A stretch of DNA of 64,000 bases from Thalassovita mediterranea. Its GTDB lineage: Bacteria > Pseudomonadota > Alphaproteobacteria > Rhodobacterales > Rhodobacteraceae. Each line of letters starts with the position of its first letter. Positions within the stretch are counted from its first letter, which is position 1. Made by a program: the position numbers and the translations under genes. Positions 16,200 to 24,545 of the stretch are shown here, in pieces. Location: the NCBI RefSeq assembly GCF_001458435.1, contig NZ_CYSF01000003.1, positions 62,001 to 126,000 of the forward strand, in the 5' to 3' direction. The notes under the pieces were generated by a model. It saw only the letters and a list, made by a program, of their open reading frames with translations, made no database searches and was not told the DNA's origin.

Positions 16200-17257
16200 G
16201 ACAGCTTCTCCCGACGGGTGCTGAGGATGATGGAAATAAAGACAGGCACCCCAATCAGCGAGGTGATGATGCCGATGGGATAGATGATCCCCGGCGTGAT
16301 AGATTTGGAAATCAGCGAGGTCAGCGACAACACCAGCGCCCCGACCAGCGCCGACAGCGGCACGAAGTAACGTTGATCTTCGCCCACCAACAGCCGCGCG
16401 ATATGCGGCCCCACGAGGCCAACGAAGCCGACAGTGCCCACAAAGGACACCGCTGTTGCCGCCAAGAGCGATATGCAAATCAGCATCTCCACCCGCAGGC
16501 GGGCCACATCCACGCCCATGCTTTCTGCTGTCGCCTCGCCCATGCGCAGCGCGGTCATTGGCCACGTCCGGTACAGGCTGAACGGAATAGCCACCGCCAA
16601 CAACAAGGTTGCCAGCCCGATTTTCTCCCAACTGGCGCGGCTGAGCGATCCCATCATCCAGAACACGATGCGGGCGATCTGATCTTCTGACGCCATATAT
16701 TGCATCAGGGCCAAAAGCGCCGAGAAGGTGAAGAAAATCGCGATACCAAACAGGATCATCGTTTCTGACCCCACGCCTTTCAACCGCGTGGCAAACAGGA
16801 TGATGCCGCAGGTGGCAAGAGCAAAGACAAAGGCGTTTGTTGTGACCAACAGCGGCCCAACTGCCGGAATCACCGATACCCCCAGCACAATCGCCAGTGA
16901 CGCGCCGAAACTGGCCGCCGCCGACACCCCCAACGTAAAGGGTTCAGCCAGCGGGTTGTTCAAAATCGTCTGCATCTGTGCACCAGCAACGGCCAGCAAC
17001 GCACCGACCAGAACCGCCGTCACCGCCACCGGCAGGCGGTAGTCCCAAACGATCACCTTGAGCCGCACGCCGTGCGACAGGGGATCGGCCAATACCTCGG
17101 CCACGGTGGACAAGGGGTAATGCCCCGGCCCCGTCGCCACATCCAGAAAGAAGCTCAACGCTAGCAAACCCGCCACCGCTGCGATCATGCCATAGCGGCG
17201 CGCAACCTGTGACGCATAGGCCTGCCGCATCTGATCTGCGGTCAGTTCAACACTCAT
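16196..17257 (-). CDS. Iron-siderophore-type ABC transporter, permease (FecCD family)
   Basis: The 353-residue permease has about nine to ten hydrophobic segments and FecCD/BtuC landmarks: VWDYRLPVAVTAVLVGALLA, GAQMQTILNNPLAEPFTLG, and the coupling region FVGLVGPHIARLLVGED. One polypeptide should form a homodimer channel in the inner membrane. The ATG at 17257 fits the family N-terminus; a longer reading to 17356 would cross the stem-loop at 17280-17307. It follows the binding-protein gene by 64 bases and overlaps the ATPase gene by 4. Confidence 0.93.
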   Translation of the reverse strand: MSVELTADQMRQAYASQVARRYGMIAAVAGLLALSFFLDVATGPGHYPLSTVAEVLADPLSHGVRLKVIVWDYRLPVAVTAVLVGALLAVAGAQMQTILNNPLAEPFTLGVSAAASFGASLAIVLGVSVIPAVGPLLVTTNAFVFALATCGIILFATRLKGVGSETMILFGIAIFFTFSALLALMQYMASEDQIARIVFWMMGSLSRASWEKIGLATLLLAVAIPFSLYRTWPMTALRMGEATAESMGVDVARLRVEMLICISLLAATAVSFVGTVGFVGLVGPHIARLLVGEDQRYFVPLSALVGALVLSLTSLISKSITPGIIYPIGIITSLIGVPVFISIILSTRREKLS

Positions 17258-17279
17258 GTCATATGTCCCGAAAAAGAAT

Positions 17280-17307
17280 GCCCCGCCCGTCAACGCGCGG
17301 GCGGGGC
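17280..17307 (-). terminator. Intra-operon terminator/attenuator after the binding-protein gene
   Basis: A perfect 10-base-pair GC-rich stem, GCCCCGCCCG/CGGGCGGGGC, with an 8-base loop and, on the minus strand, ATTCTTTTT directly after it. It sits between the binding-protein gene and the permease gene. This is a good intrinsic terminator that would leave the binding protein in excess over the membrane components, a common design in ABC importers. Confidence 0.8.
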
Positions 17308-17321
17308 AGATGGCAGCGTGA

Positions 17322-18476
17322 TCAGCTGCCCGCGTCCAGCGTACCCCAGAAGACACCGGAGTAGTCGATCGGCAGGAACTGATCGTGCAGCGCCTTCATT
17401 GTTGCCTCTGGGTCTACGTCGGCAAACAACTCAGGGTGCAGCCACTTGGCAAAAGCCTGCATCGCCACGAAATGATACGGGCTGTTGTAGAACTGGTGAT
17501 AAACCGAATGGAACCGGCCGTTTTTCACCGCCGACAACTCGCCCCAGCCTTCGCGCGCGGCAAGGCCAGCCAGACGGGACTGAACGGTTGCCTCATCCGC
17601 CTCATAGCCGAACAGGACTGCGATGGTGTCTGGGTTGGCTTCGGACCAGTTGGCACCAGTGCCAATGATCACCTCTGGGTCGTCGGCAAACAGCGCCTCC
17701 AGGCTGACGTTGGTTTTGAAACCAGGGAATTTCAGCGATCCCCAGTTGCGACCACCGGACAGATCCACCAGACGGCCAAGGTTCGCCGCGCCATAGGTCG
17801 AACAGCATTTGTTCGGGTTATAGCCTGCCGCGTTTTCGATAAAGACGATGGGGCGCTCTTCGGCAGGGATTTTGGCAACGCGCGAATAGATCAGCTTGGT
17901 CTGTTGCTGATAGAAATCGGCAAAGGCGTCTGCCTCATCGCGTTTGTCAAAGATACGACCCATCAGCTGGATCGACGGCATGGAGTTGGCGGTGGGATCC
18001 TGACGGAAATCCACAAACACGGTGGCAACACCGGCTTCTGCCAGCTTGTCGATGATACCGCTTTCCTGCGCTTTCAACAGGTTACCGAGGTTCATGAACA
18101 CAACCTCAGTACCCAGTGCAATCACCGCCTCGAGATTCCATTCATCGGAATAGGGGCTGCCGAAGCTGGGCAGATCCTTAATCTCGGGATAGGCCGCCAT
18201 ATATTTGCGGTAGGCATCAGGGTCATATTTGATCATGTCGTCTTTCCAGCCGACGACACGCGTAAAGGGGTTTTCCTGATCCAACAGCGCGATCGAATAG
18301 ATCATGCGGCCTTCGCCGATCACCACTTTGGTTGGGTTCTTTTCAACTTCGACAACGCGGCCTGCGATGTCGGTGACTTTGATGGTCTCTGCAAGGGCGA
18401 TCGTGGCGGACGCAAAGCTAAGCGTCAGTGCTGCGGCAGCGGAGCAAAGACCCCGTGTCAACGATGTGACTTTCAT
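17322..18476 (-). CDS. Iron-siderophore-type ABC transporter, periplasmic binding protein
   Basis: The 384-residue protein starts with a clear signal peptide (residues 1-29, cut likely after IALAE or LAE) and then shows the class III binding-protein fold of FecB/BtuF type: IKVTDIAGRVVEVEKNPTKV, NLEAVIALGTEVVFMNLG, DDPEVIIGTGANW and a long linking helix. It should bind a ferric chelate, heme or corrinoid in the periplasm; the ligand is not set by sequence. An adjacent Cys pair (NKCCSTYG) is unusual for the family. No TonB receptor gene is nearby. It is the first gene of the operon, and a TTTTA-N6-TAAAA palindrome lies about 70-80 bases upstream. Confidence 0.9.
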   Translation of the reverse strand: MKVTSLTRGLCSAAAALTLSFASATIALAETIKVTDIAGRVVEVEKNPTKVVIGEGRMIYSIALLDQENPFTRVVGWKDDMIKYDPDAYRKYMAAYPEIKDLPSFGSPYSDEWNLEAVIALGTEVVFMNLGNLLKAQESGIIDKLAEAGVATVFVDFRQDPTANSMPSIQLMGRIFDKRDEADAFADFYQQQTKLIYSRVAKIPAEERPIVFIENAAGYNPNKCCSTYGAANLGRLVDLSGGRNWGSLKFPGFKTNVSLEALFADDPEVIIGTGANWSEANPDTIAVLFGYEADEATVQSRLAGLAAREGWGELSAVKNGRFHSVYHQFYNSPYHFVAMQAFAKWLHPELFADVDPEATMKALHDQFLPIDYSGVFWGTLDAGS

Positions 18477-18543
18477 GGGTCTCTCCTAAAAATGTGGGTC
18501 ATGCGCAGTGCATGAACACAACGGCAAATGCATCAACCGACAA

Positions 18544-18559
18544 TTTTAGTCAAGTAAAA
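18544..18559. promoter_or_regulatory. Candidate operator/promoter of the ABC importer operon
   Basis: TTTTA-GTCAAG-TAAAA forms an inverted repeat 68-83 bases upstream of the binding-protein start. On the minus strand its centre contains TTGACT, a good -35 hexamer, although the -10 17 bases on is weak. A metal-responsive repressor could act here; this is inference from position and symmetry. Confidence 0.35.
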
Positions 18560-18623
18560 ACCAAAACAACATAACGCGCGGCGACGACACCCTATCCGGT
18601 CATAAGTGTTTGGCTAAAAACAA

Positions 18624-18649
18624 AAAAGCCCGCCACAAGGGCAGGCTTT
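18624..18649 (-). terminator. Terminator of tRNA-Ser
   Basis: The stem AAAGCC-GCC pairs with GGC-GGCTTT across one mismatch and a 5-base loop, followed on the minus strand by a run of six T and more T-rich sequence. It lies 3 bases after the tRNA 3' end. Confidence 0.8.
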
Positions 18650-18651
18650 TA

Positions 18652-18741
18652 TGGCGGACAGGAAGGGATTCGAACCCTCGAGACGGTTCCCCGCCTACAC
18701 ACTTTCCAGGCGTGCGCCTTCGACCACTCGGCCACCTGTCC
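18652..18741 (-). tRNA. tRNA-Ser(GGA)
   Basis: On the minus strand a 90-base class II tRNA can be folded. The acceptor stem GGACAGG/CCTGTCC is followed by discriminator G and an encoded CCA. The D arm contains GCCGAGTGGTCGAAGGC, the anticodon loop is CTGGAAA with anticodon GGA, a long variable arm follows, and the T arm is GGGTTCGAATCCC. Anticodon and long variable arm identify it as serine, reading UCC and UCU. Confidence 0.96.
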
Positions 18742-18953
18742 GAGGCTGGGTCTATAAAAAGCCCCGACGGGCCGCAAGCCCAAAATTGAAGAATATTGCC
18801 TTCGTGTAAATTTTTTCTGCTCACGCGGCATGCACGTTGCGGTGAAGGGGATCGTTTTCGGCGCCGGAACGTCGCAGAATGGTCATGGGTTGTTGTAACC
18901 CAGCGTCACATCGAACATAGTTCGCCACGCACACCGCGCTTGAGGCAGACCGC

Positions 18954-20201
18954 ATGAACCAAAGCCCCCACCGACCACCAGCCCCCCGACACATGCAAAC
19001 CGGCCCAATACGGACCGGCATGGTCAAAACGAGCCAGATGGAACGCGTGCAGACTGGGGCGCTGATTATCATCGCATTGGCGGTGGTGCTGTTTTTGTTG
19101 GTGCAGGCGCGGTTTTTGCTAATTTCACTGGCAACCGCGATTGTGTTGTTTTCGCTGACCAGTGACGCGATCAACTTTATCGCCCGTCAGCGCATCGGGC
19201 CCTTCCGCATCCCGAACACATTGGCGACGATCACTGCGTTGTTGCTGATTTCGGCGGGGATGCTGACCCTGACGTCGATTATCCTAAGCCAGATCAACAC
19301 TGTTTTGACCACCACGCTGAACTATGCGGCCAGCCTGCCGCGCGCGGTGGCGGCAATGTTCGCCTGGCTGGGAGAGGATGTAGAAACATCGGTGTTCAAC
19401 ACCGTCAGCTCGATCAATGTAGGCAGCTACCTCAGCACGGCTGCGGGGGGCGCTGGTAACCTGATGTCGGCAACAGTGCTGGTGATCCTGTTTGTAGGTT
19501 TCCTGTTTGCAGAACGGATTTGGTTTTCCACCAAGTTGGTGGCCTTGGCCGGAAACGAAGAACAGGCTGAACGTGTCAGCCGGATCATCGCAACCATCAT
19601 CCATCGGGTGAACTACTACCTGCTGGTAAAAACCGGCGTCAGTGCCATCACTGGTGTGATGGTCTGGGGCGTTGCGACGTTCTTTCAGCTGGATCTGGCA
19701 GTGGCACTGGGCATCCTGACTTTTGTGCTGAACTACATCCCCAACATCGGGTCAATCGTGGCAACGATATTGGTGGCGCTGGTCGCTTTTGTAGAGATTG
19801 GAGAACCGGGGCCAACGGCGGCAATTTTTGCCACTGTAACCGTGATCCAGTTTATCAACGGATCAGTCATTGACCCGATGCTGATGGGCCGTGCGCTGCG
19901 GCTGTCGTCCTTTGGGATCATCATCAACCTCGCCTTTTGGGGCGCTGTCTGGGGGGTGCCGGGCATGTTCCTGTCGGTCCCGATTATGGTGGCGATGATG
20001 ATCATCTTTTCGCAGATCCCTGAACTGCGGTCGCTGGCAATCCTGCTGTCCCGTGAAGGTCTGCCAGAACAAGAAGAAGCCCCACACGCCGTTGATCCTA
20101 TGTCCGAATCGATCGAAGGCGCTGACAGCACGGATCGCAACGAAAATGAGGCGCAGCCTCAACAACCTGATGCCCCGCAAAAAGAAGACGACGCAGCCTA
20201 A
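18954..20201 (+). CDS. AI-2E family transporter (UPF0118)
   Basis: The 415-residue membrane protein has the layout of the AI-2E/PerM family: two N-terminal helices (about 37-80), one at about 89-108, a soluble loop with amphipathic helices, then four to five C-terminal helices including GILTFVLNYIPNIGSIVATI and GSVIDPMLMGRALRLSSFG, the family signature. The last 45 residues are acidic and Gln-rich and probably cytoplasmic. Members export small molecules or ions; the substrate is unknown. ATG codons at 18954, 18993, 19020 and 19038 are all in frame; the first has GAGG upstream but the true start may be later because the first 28 residues are not family-like. Confidence 0.88.
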   Translation: MNQSPHRPPAPRHMQTGPIRTGMVKTSQMERVQTGALIIIALAVVLFLLVQARFLLISLATAIVLFSLTSDAINFIARQRIGPFRIPNTLATITALLLISAGMLTLTSIILSQINTVLTTTLNYAASLPRAVAAMFAWLGEDVETSVFNTVSSINVGSYLSTAAGGAGNLMSATVLVILFVGFLFAERIWFSTKLVALAGNEEQAERVSRIIATIIHRVNYYLLVKTGVSAITGVMVWGVATFFQLDLAVALGILTFVLNYIPNIGSIVATILVALVAFVEIGEPGPTAAIFATVTVIQFINGSVIDPMLMGRALRLSSFGIIINLAFWGAVWGVPGMFLSVPIMVAMMIIFSQIPELRSLAILLSREGLPEQEEAPHAVDPMSESIEGADSTDRNENEAQPQQPDAPQKEDDAA

Positions 20202-20215
20202 GGGGCCGCGTCGTC
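20187..20215. terminator. Stem-loop between AI-2E and alaX genes
   Basis: An 8-base-pair perfect stem, GACGACGC (20187-20194) and GCGTCGTC (20208-20215), which encloses the AI-2E stop codon. It stands between two convergent genes and may end transcription from both sides, though it lacks a T-run. Confidence 0.5.
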
Positions 20216-20244
20216 CTAATTGATCAACCAGTGACAGAAACCGC

Positions 20245-20976
20245 TCAGTCGTCCAGATGGACATAGACGCGACGGTTCTGCTTGCCTTTCTTTTCAATCT
20301 TGCCCAGGCGCAGACGGCCGATTTCGCTGGTACGCGCCACATGCGTGCCACCGCAGGGCTGTAGATCGACCTGATCTGCCCCAGCACCGATACGCACCAG
20401 ACGCACACGCCCCTGCCCCATCGGCGGCATAACGGACATGGTTTTGACCAGCGACGGATTGGCCGCCAGTTGTTCGTCAGTGATCCAATCCTCTGTGACC
20501 TCAAGGTCGCGATCAATCAGCGCGTTCAGTGCGTCCTCAATCGCATCACGGTCCTGAGGGGCCTCTGGCATGTCAAAGTCCAGCCGCCCCTTGTCCGCGC
20601 CAATGCTGCCACCGCTGACCGGCAGAGGAATGACCACCGACAACAGATGCAAACCGGTATGCACGCGCATGTGGCGGTGACGCCGGTTCCAGTCCAACTG
20701 CTGTTCAACCCGTGTCCCGACGGGGGGCAAGGCACTGGGTTCAGCGGGCACCAAAACGACCGTGCCAGGCTCTTCGCCCTTTACAGCTGTGGCGATCTGC
20801 ATGTCGCCACCAGACCAGCGGATCTGCCCGCTGTCACCCGGCTGTCCGCCACCAGTGGGGTAAAACACCGACGCGTCCAGCACGATACCGCCTTCTGGGG
20901 TCAGGGCAATCACCTGCGCTTCGGCGTCACGGGCGTAGGGGTCATCACGAAACAACGGCTTAGTCTTCTCGTTCAT
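20245..20976 (-). CDS. alaX: Alanyl-tRNA editing protein (AlaX-type)
   Basis: The 243-residue protein is a free-standing homologue of the AlaRS editing domain. The zinc ligands are visible: H106 and H110 (HTGLH), and C208 and H212 (CGGTH). The N-terminal barrel carries FYPTGGGQPGDSG. It should hydrolyse Ser- or Gly-tRNA(Ala) in trans in the cytoplasm. The ATG at 20976 has GAGGAG 7 bases upstream. It starts 17 bases inside the end of the mechanosensitive channel gene, so the two are translationally coupled and it is the last gene of the minus-strand run. Confidence 0.93.
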   Translation of the reverse strand: MNEKTKPLFRDDPYARDAEAQVIALTPEGGIVLDASVFYPTGGGQPGDSGQIRWSGGDMQIATAVKGEEPGTVVLVPAEPSALPPVGTRVEQQLDWNRRHRHMRVHTGLHLLSVVIPLPVSGGSIGADKGRLDFDMPEAPQDRDAIEDALNALIDRDLEVTEDWITDEQLAANPSLVKTMSVMPPMGQGRVRLVRIGAGADQVDLQPCGGTHVARTSEIGRLRLGKIEKKGKQNRRVYVHLDD

Positions 20977-23425
20977 CTTTACGCTCCTCAACTGTCGATG
21001 CGGGTGTGGCGGGTTGCGCCGCAGGGGTGTGCTGCAACGCTTCGGGATTGCGCAGCCAAATGTCACGCTGCGCAAAGGGTATCTCAATCCCTTCTGCGGC
21101 GAAGCGTTCAGCAATGGTGTGGTTCATTTCGCTGCGCACCGACAGCAACCAGTTCACATCACGCAAAATGGCCCGGATCTCAAAATCCAGCGCGTCCGCA
21201 CCAAAGCCCTGAAGCAATACCGAAGGCGCAGGATTGGCGAGCACCATTGGATGCGCCTCTGCGATCTCTTGCAGGATTTTTTCAACCTTGCGCGTGTCGG
21301 TGCCATAGGCAACGCCAACACTGACAATCAAACGCCCCACCGTGTTGCCACGGGTGTAGTTGGTAACCGTCCCGCTCACCAGATCTGCGTTGGGGATGAT
21401 CACGTCGGTGCGGTCAAAAGTTTCGATCCGCGTTGCACGCACCGAAATATCGCGCACATAGCCCATCTGACCGCCCACCTCGATCCAGTCGCCTTCGGAA
21501 ATGGGCCGTTCGACCAGTAGGATAATGCCAGACACAAAATTCGATACGATGGTTTGCAGACCGAAACCGATGCCAACGGACAGCGCACCGGCCACAATCG
21601 CGATGGAGGACAGATCAAGCCCCGCCCCAGTAATCGCCACCAGCGCAGAAATCGTGATCCCCAGATAGCCCACGCCCGATGCAACCGCGGTTTGTCCACC
21701 CTGATCCAACCGGGTTTTAGGCAGCACAGACGTTTTCAGCGCGCCCTGCACCATCCTTGTGACCACGTAACCAATGCCAAAGAGCATTGCAAAGGCGATG
21801 AAATCACGCGGGGAAATACGTGTATCCCCCAGCGCAATGCCGGTCATGAACTGACTCCAAAGCTCTGTCAGGTCAGTGACCCGCATGCCCCAGATCAGCG
21901 CCAGAATAGGCAGCGCCAACACCGCCAGCGCAACACCGACCAAGGCAGGCACCAACGCCTCTGCCGGATCATCGCGGGTGCTGAACAACGCGTAGATCAT
22001 GGTGGCCAGATGTTGCGTCGCAAAGAGCGCAGCCAGCAGGCCAACAGTGTAAACAGCAGGGTAAATCAACGCTTCAGCCGCATTGCGATAACCGATCGCA
22101 GCCAATAGCGGCGCCAGAAACGCAATGATCATCGCACCACGCACCAAAAGCGCGGCAGCACGCAGGCGTAGCGGGGCGGCTTCTTCTTCGTCCACTGCGG
22201 CCAAGCCGGGCGCGATCACCGCACGCATCAGGCGTGCCAAGCGCATCAATGCCAGACTGCTGATCACCATCAGCGGGAAGGCCAACAAAACACCCGCCAC
22301 CTCATCCAGCACACTCAGCGCTTCGAAGGTGGCGCCAATCTGCGCCAGCACCACAGCGGTTGCCAGCCCGCCGCCAACGCGGCGCAATGCAGGGCGTTTG
22401 TCTGGATCGACTTCAAACACTGCTGGTGCGGGGGGATCGGGGAACAGTTTGTCACACAGCCAAACCGATACCAGCAAGATAGCACCCCACAACGGCACTT
22501 GTGCAATCAACGCTTCGCCGCGCAGGCCAAACATGCTCGTTAGCAGCAACGCCTGCACCAACAGCACCAAACCGACCCAAGGCACCAGCACCTTGCCCAA
22601 AGACACCACAAAGGTCAGCACCTCGGTGCTGGCCACAGCGCGGGCACCTGACTCAACGTGCAATCTTTCACGCAAACGCGATACCAGACCGCCCGCCCAG
22701 CCGCGCCCACGCATCAACAACAAGGCGCCAAACAGACTGAGGGGAATGATCACCAGCAGGTTCTGCCGGAACTGAAACAGCCGCAATTCATTGCCGAGGT
22801 TGGCGCGCACCTCTTGCAGCGGGAACACCACTGCGTCCTTGAGCTCGGCCAACCCTTCGGCCCAATCCACTGGGTTTAGCGGGCTGGGTCCAATCGCGAC
22901 CAAAGCGTCCGCCTGACGGTTTCGCAACTCGGTATCAACTTCTGCAATCAACCCCGACGCCCGACTGGCCGCGGTTTCCGCAGCTAGAACTGGGGCACGC
23001 AATTCCGCCAACCGTTCAGTCAGATCCTGACGACGCGCACTGATTTCGGCACTTTCGCTACCGTCATCCGGCGCAGGCCCCAAAACGGCAAGTTGGCTTT
23101 GTAGGTTGTCGATCCGCTGGGCATGGCTGCCCTGTGCGTCCATGAAAACCTCGCGCCAGTCAACCAACTGCGCGCGCAGCCTCTCCAGCGCCCGATCAGA
23201 GGCGCGCCCCGCTTCCAGCGTTAGCTCTGCGCGGCGTGCGGTCGCCTGCCATTCTTGGCTTTCTTCATCGCTGAGGGCCAGCACCCCTGCCCCCTGCGCA
23301 GAAACAGACGGCGCAGAAACAACAAGGAAAATCGACAGGAGAACGCAAAGCAGCCCCCCCGCGATGCGCCCGACCCAAGAGGGACGGGTTGGTGAAACAA
23401 GGCGGGAGGGCTGTGTCATGTCCAT
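20960..23425 (-). CDS. MscS-type mechanosensitive channel with DUF3772 domain
   Basis: The roughly 821-residue protein begins with a signal peptide (cut near SVSAQ, residue 45), then a periplasmic coiled-coil DUF3772 region (about 50-190), then many membrane helices, and ends in the MscS core. The pore helix is recognisable in ALSVGIGFGLQTIVSNFVSG, followed by the beta domain ISEGDWIEVGGQMGYVRDIS. It should release solutes upon membrane tension. The start may be ATG 23425 or 23419; the upstream TTG is less likely. It follows cysK by 24 bases and overlaps alaX by 17. Confidence 0.92.
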   Translation of the reverse strand: MDMTQPSRLVSPTRPSWVGRIAGGLLCVLLSIFLVVSAPSVSAQGAGVLALSDEESQEWQATARRAELTLEAGRASDRALERLRAQLVDWREVFMDAQGSHAQRIDNLQSQLAVLGPAPDDGSESAEISARRQDLTERLAELRAPVLAAETAASRASGLIAEVDTELRNRQADALVAIGPSPLNPVDWAEGLAELKDAVVFPLQEVRANLGNELRLFQFRQNLLVIIPLSLFGALLLMRGRGWAGGLVSRLRERLHVESGARAVASTEVLTFVVSLGKVLVPWVGLVLLVQALLLTSMFGLRGEALIAQVPLWGAILLVSVWLCDKLFPDPPAPAVFEVDPDKRPALRRVGGGLATAVVLAQIGATFEALSVLDEVAGVLLAFPLMVISSLALMRLARLMRAVIAPGLAAVDEEEAAPLRLRAAALLVRGAMIIAFLAPLLAAIGYRNAAEALIYPAVYTVGLLAALFATQHLATMIYALFSTRDDPAEALVPALVGVALAVLALPILALIWGMRVTDLTELWSQFMTGIALGDTRISPRDFIAFAMLFGIGYVVTRMVQGALKTSVLPKTRLDQGGQTAVASGVGYLGITISALVAITGAGLDLSSIAIVAGALSVGIGFGLQTIVSNFVSGIILLVERPISEGDWIEVGGQMGYVRDISVRATRIETFDRTDVIIPNADLVSGTVTNYTRGNTVGRLIVSVGVAYGTDTRKVEKILQEIAEAHPMVLANPAPSVLLQGFGADALDFEIRAILRDVNWLLSVRSEMNHTIAERFAAEGIEIPFAQRDIWLRNPEALQHTPAAQPATPASTVEERKDERED

Positions 23426-23449
23426 CAAGCTATGTCAGCTGCGGATTTT

Positions 23450-24490
23450 TCAAGCTTCCGGGTTTTCAAAAACCGCAGGAGGTGTCGGCAGTTCCTTCGT
23501 CAGCCACTCAGGCTGCGGCAGGCCCTTCTCGGCCAAAAACTCTGGGTTAAACAGTTTCGACTGATAGCGGGTGCCATAATCACACAGGATGGTGACGATG
23601 GTGTGCCCGGGGCCCATATCTTTGGCCATGCGCATCGCACCGGCGATGTTCACCGCAGACGATCCGCCCAGACACAGGCCTTCGTCCTGCAACAGATCAA
23701 AGACCAGCGGCAGCGCCTCTTCGTCGGGGATCTGGTAGTTCATGTCGGGGGTAAACCCGTCAAGGTTGGCAGTGATCCGCCCCTGCCCGATCCCTTCGGT
23801 GATCGAGGTGCCGGTGGAGGCAAATTCGCCATGTGCGTAGTAGCTGTAAAGCGCCGCGCCCATCGGATCGGCCAGTCCGACCTTCACGCCCTTCGGCTGC
23901 AGCGCCATGCCGACACCGGCCAGCGTGCCGCCGGACCCAACGGCACAGATGAAACCGTCAACCTTGCCATCCGTTTGCTCCCAGATCTCAGGGCCAGTGG
24001 TTTCCACGTGGGCCTGACGGTTGGCAACATTGTCAAACTGGTTGGCCCAGATCACACCGTTTTCCTCTGTCTCGGCCAGTGCTTTGGCCAGACGTTCAGA
24101 ATAGCGCACGTAGTTGTTGGGGTTCTTGTAGGGCGCTGCGGGCACCTCAACCAATTGCGCGCCAGCCAGACGGATCATGTCCTTTTTTTCCTGGCTTTGG
24201 GTTTCCGGGATCACGATCACGGTTTTGAACCCCATCGACGCGCCAACCAGCGCCAGACCGATACCGGTGTTGCCGGCAGTGCCTTCAACAATGGTGCCGC
24301 CCGGTTTAAGCTGACCTTTGGCAATCGCGTCCTTGATAATGTACAGCGCGGCGCGATCCTTGACCGATTGACCAGGGTTCAGAAATTCGGCCTTGCCCAG
24401 AATTTCACAGCCGGTTGCCTCACTGGCCGCCTTCAGGCGGATCAGGGGAGTTTTGCCAATGGCGTCAGCCAGATCGCGTGCGATGCGCAT
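23450..24490 (-). CDS. cysK: Cysteine synthase A
   Basis: The 346-residue PLP enzyme has the active Lys44 in NPGQSVKDRAA, the substrate loop EGTAGNTGIGLA, and the phosphate-binding VGSGGTLAGV. It makes cysteine from O-acetylserine and sulfide. At 346 residues it is longer than typical CysK (about 310-320), with an extended C-terminus (EFLAEKGLPQPEWLTKEL). It stands directly after trgA-trgB, the arrangement I recall from the Rhodobacter sphaeroides tellurite-resistance locus, where cysteine supply contributes to resistance. Gaps to trgB (55 bases) and mscS (24 bases) allow one transcript. Confidence 0.93.
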   Translation of the reverse strand: MRIARDLADAIGKTPLIRLKAASEATGCEILGKAEFLNPGQSVKDRAALYIIKDAIAKGQLKPGGTIVEGTAGNTGIGLALVGASMGFKTVIVIPETQSQEKKDMIRLAGAQLVEVPAAPYKNPNNYVRYSERLAKALAETEENGVIWANQFDNVANRQAHVETTGPEIWEQTDGKVDGFICAVGSGGTLAGVGMALQPKGVKVGLADPMGAALYSYYAHGEFASTGTSITEGIGQGRITANLDGFTPDMNYQIPDEEALPLVFDLLQDEGLCLGGSSAVNIAGAMRMAKDMGPGHTIVTILCDYGTRYQSKLFNPEFLAEKGLPQPEWLTKELPTPPAVFENPEA

Positions 24491-24545
24491 AATTGTCGTT
24501 CCTCATCAGGTTTGACGGGAAACTTATGCGTCAATGCCGCGATGC

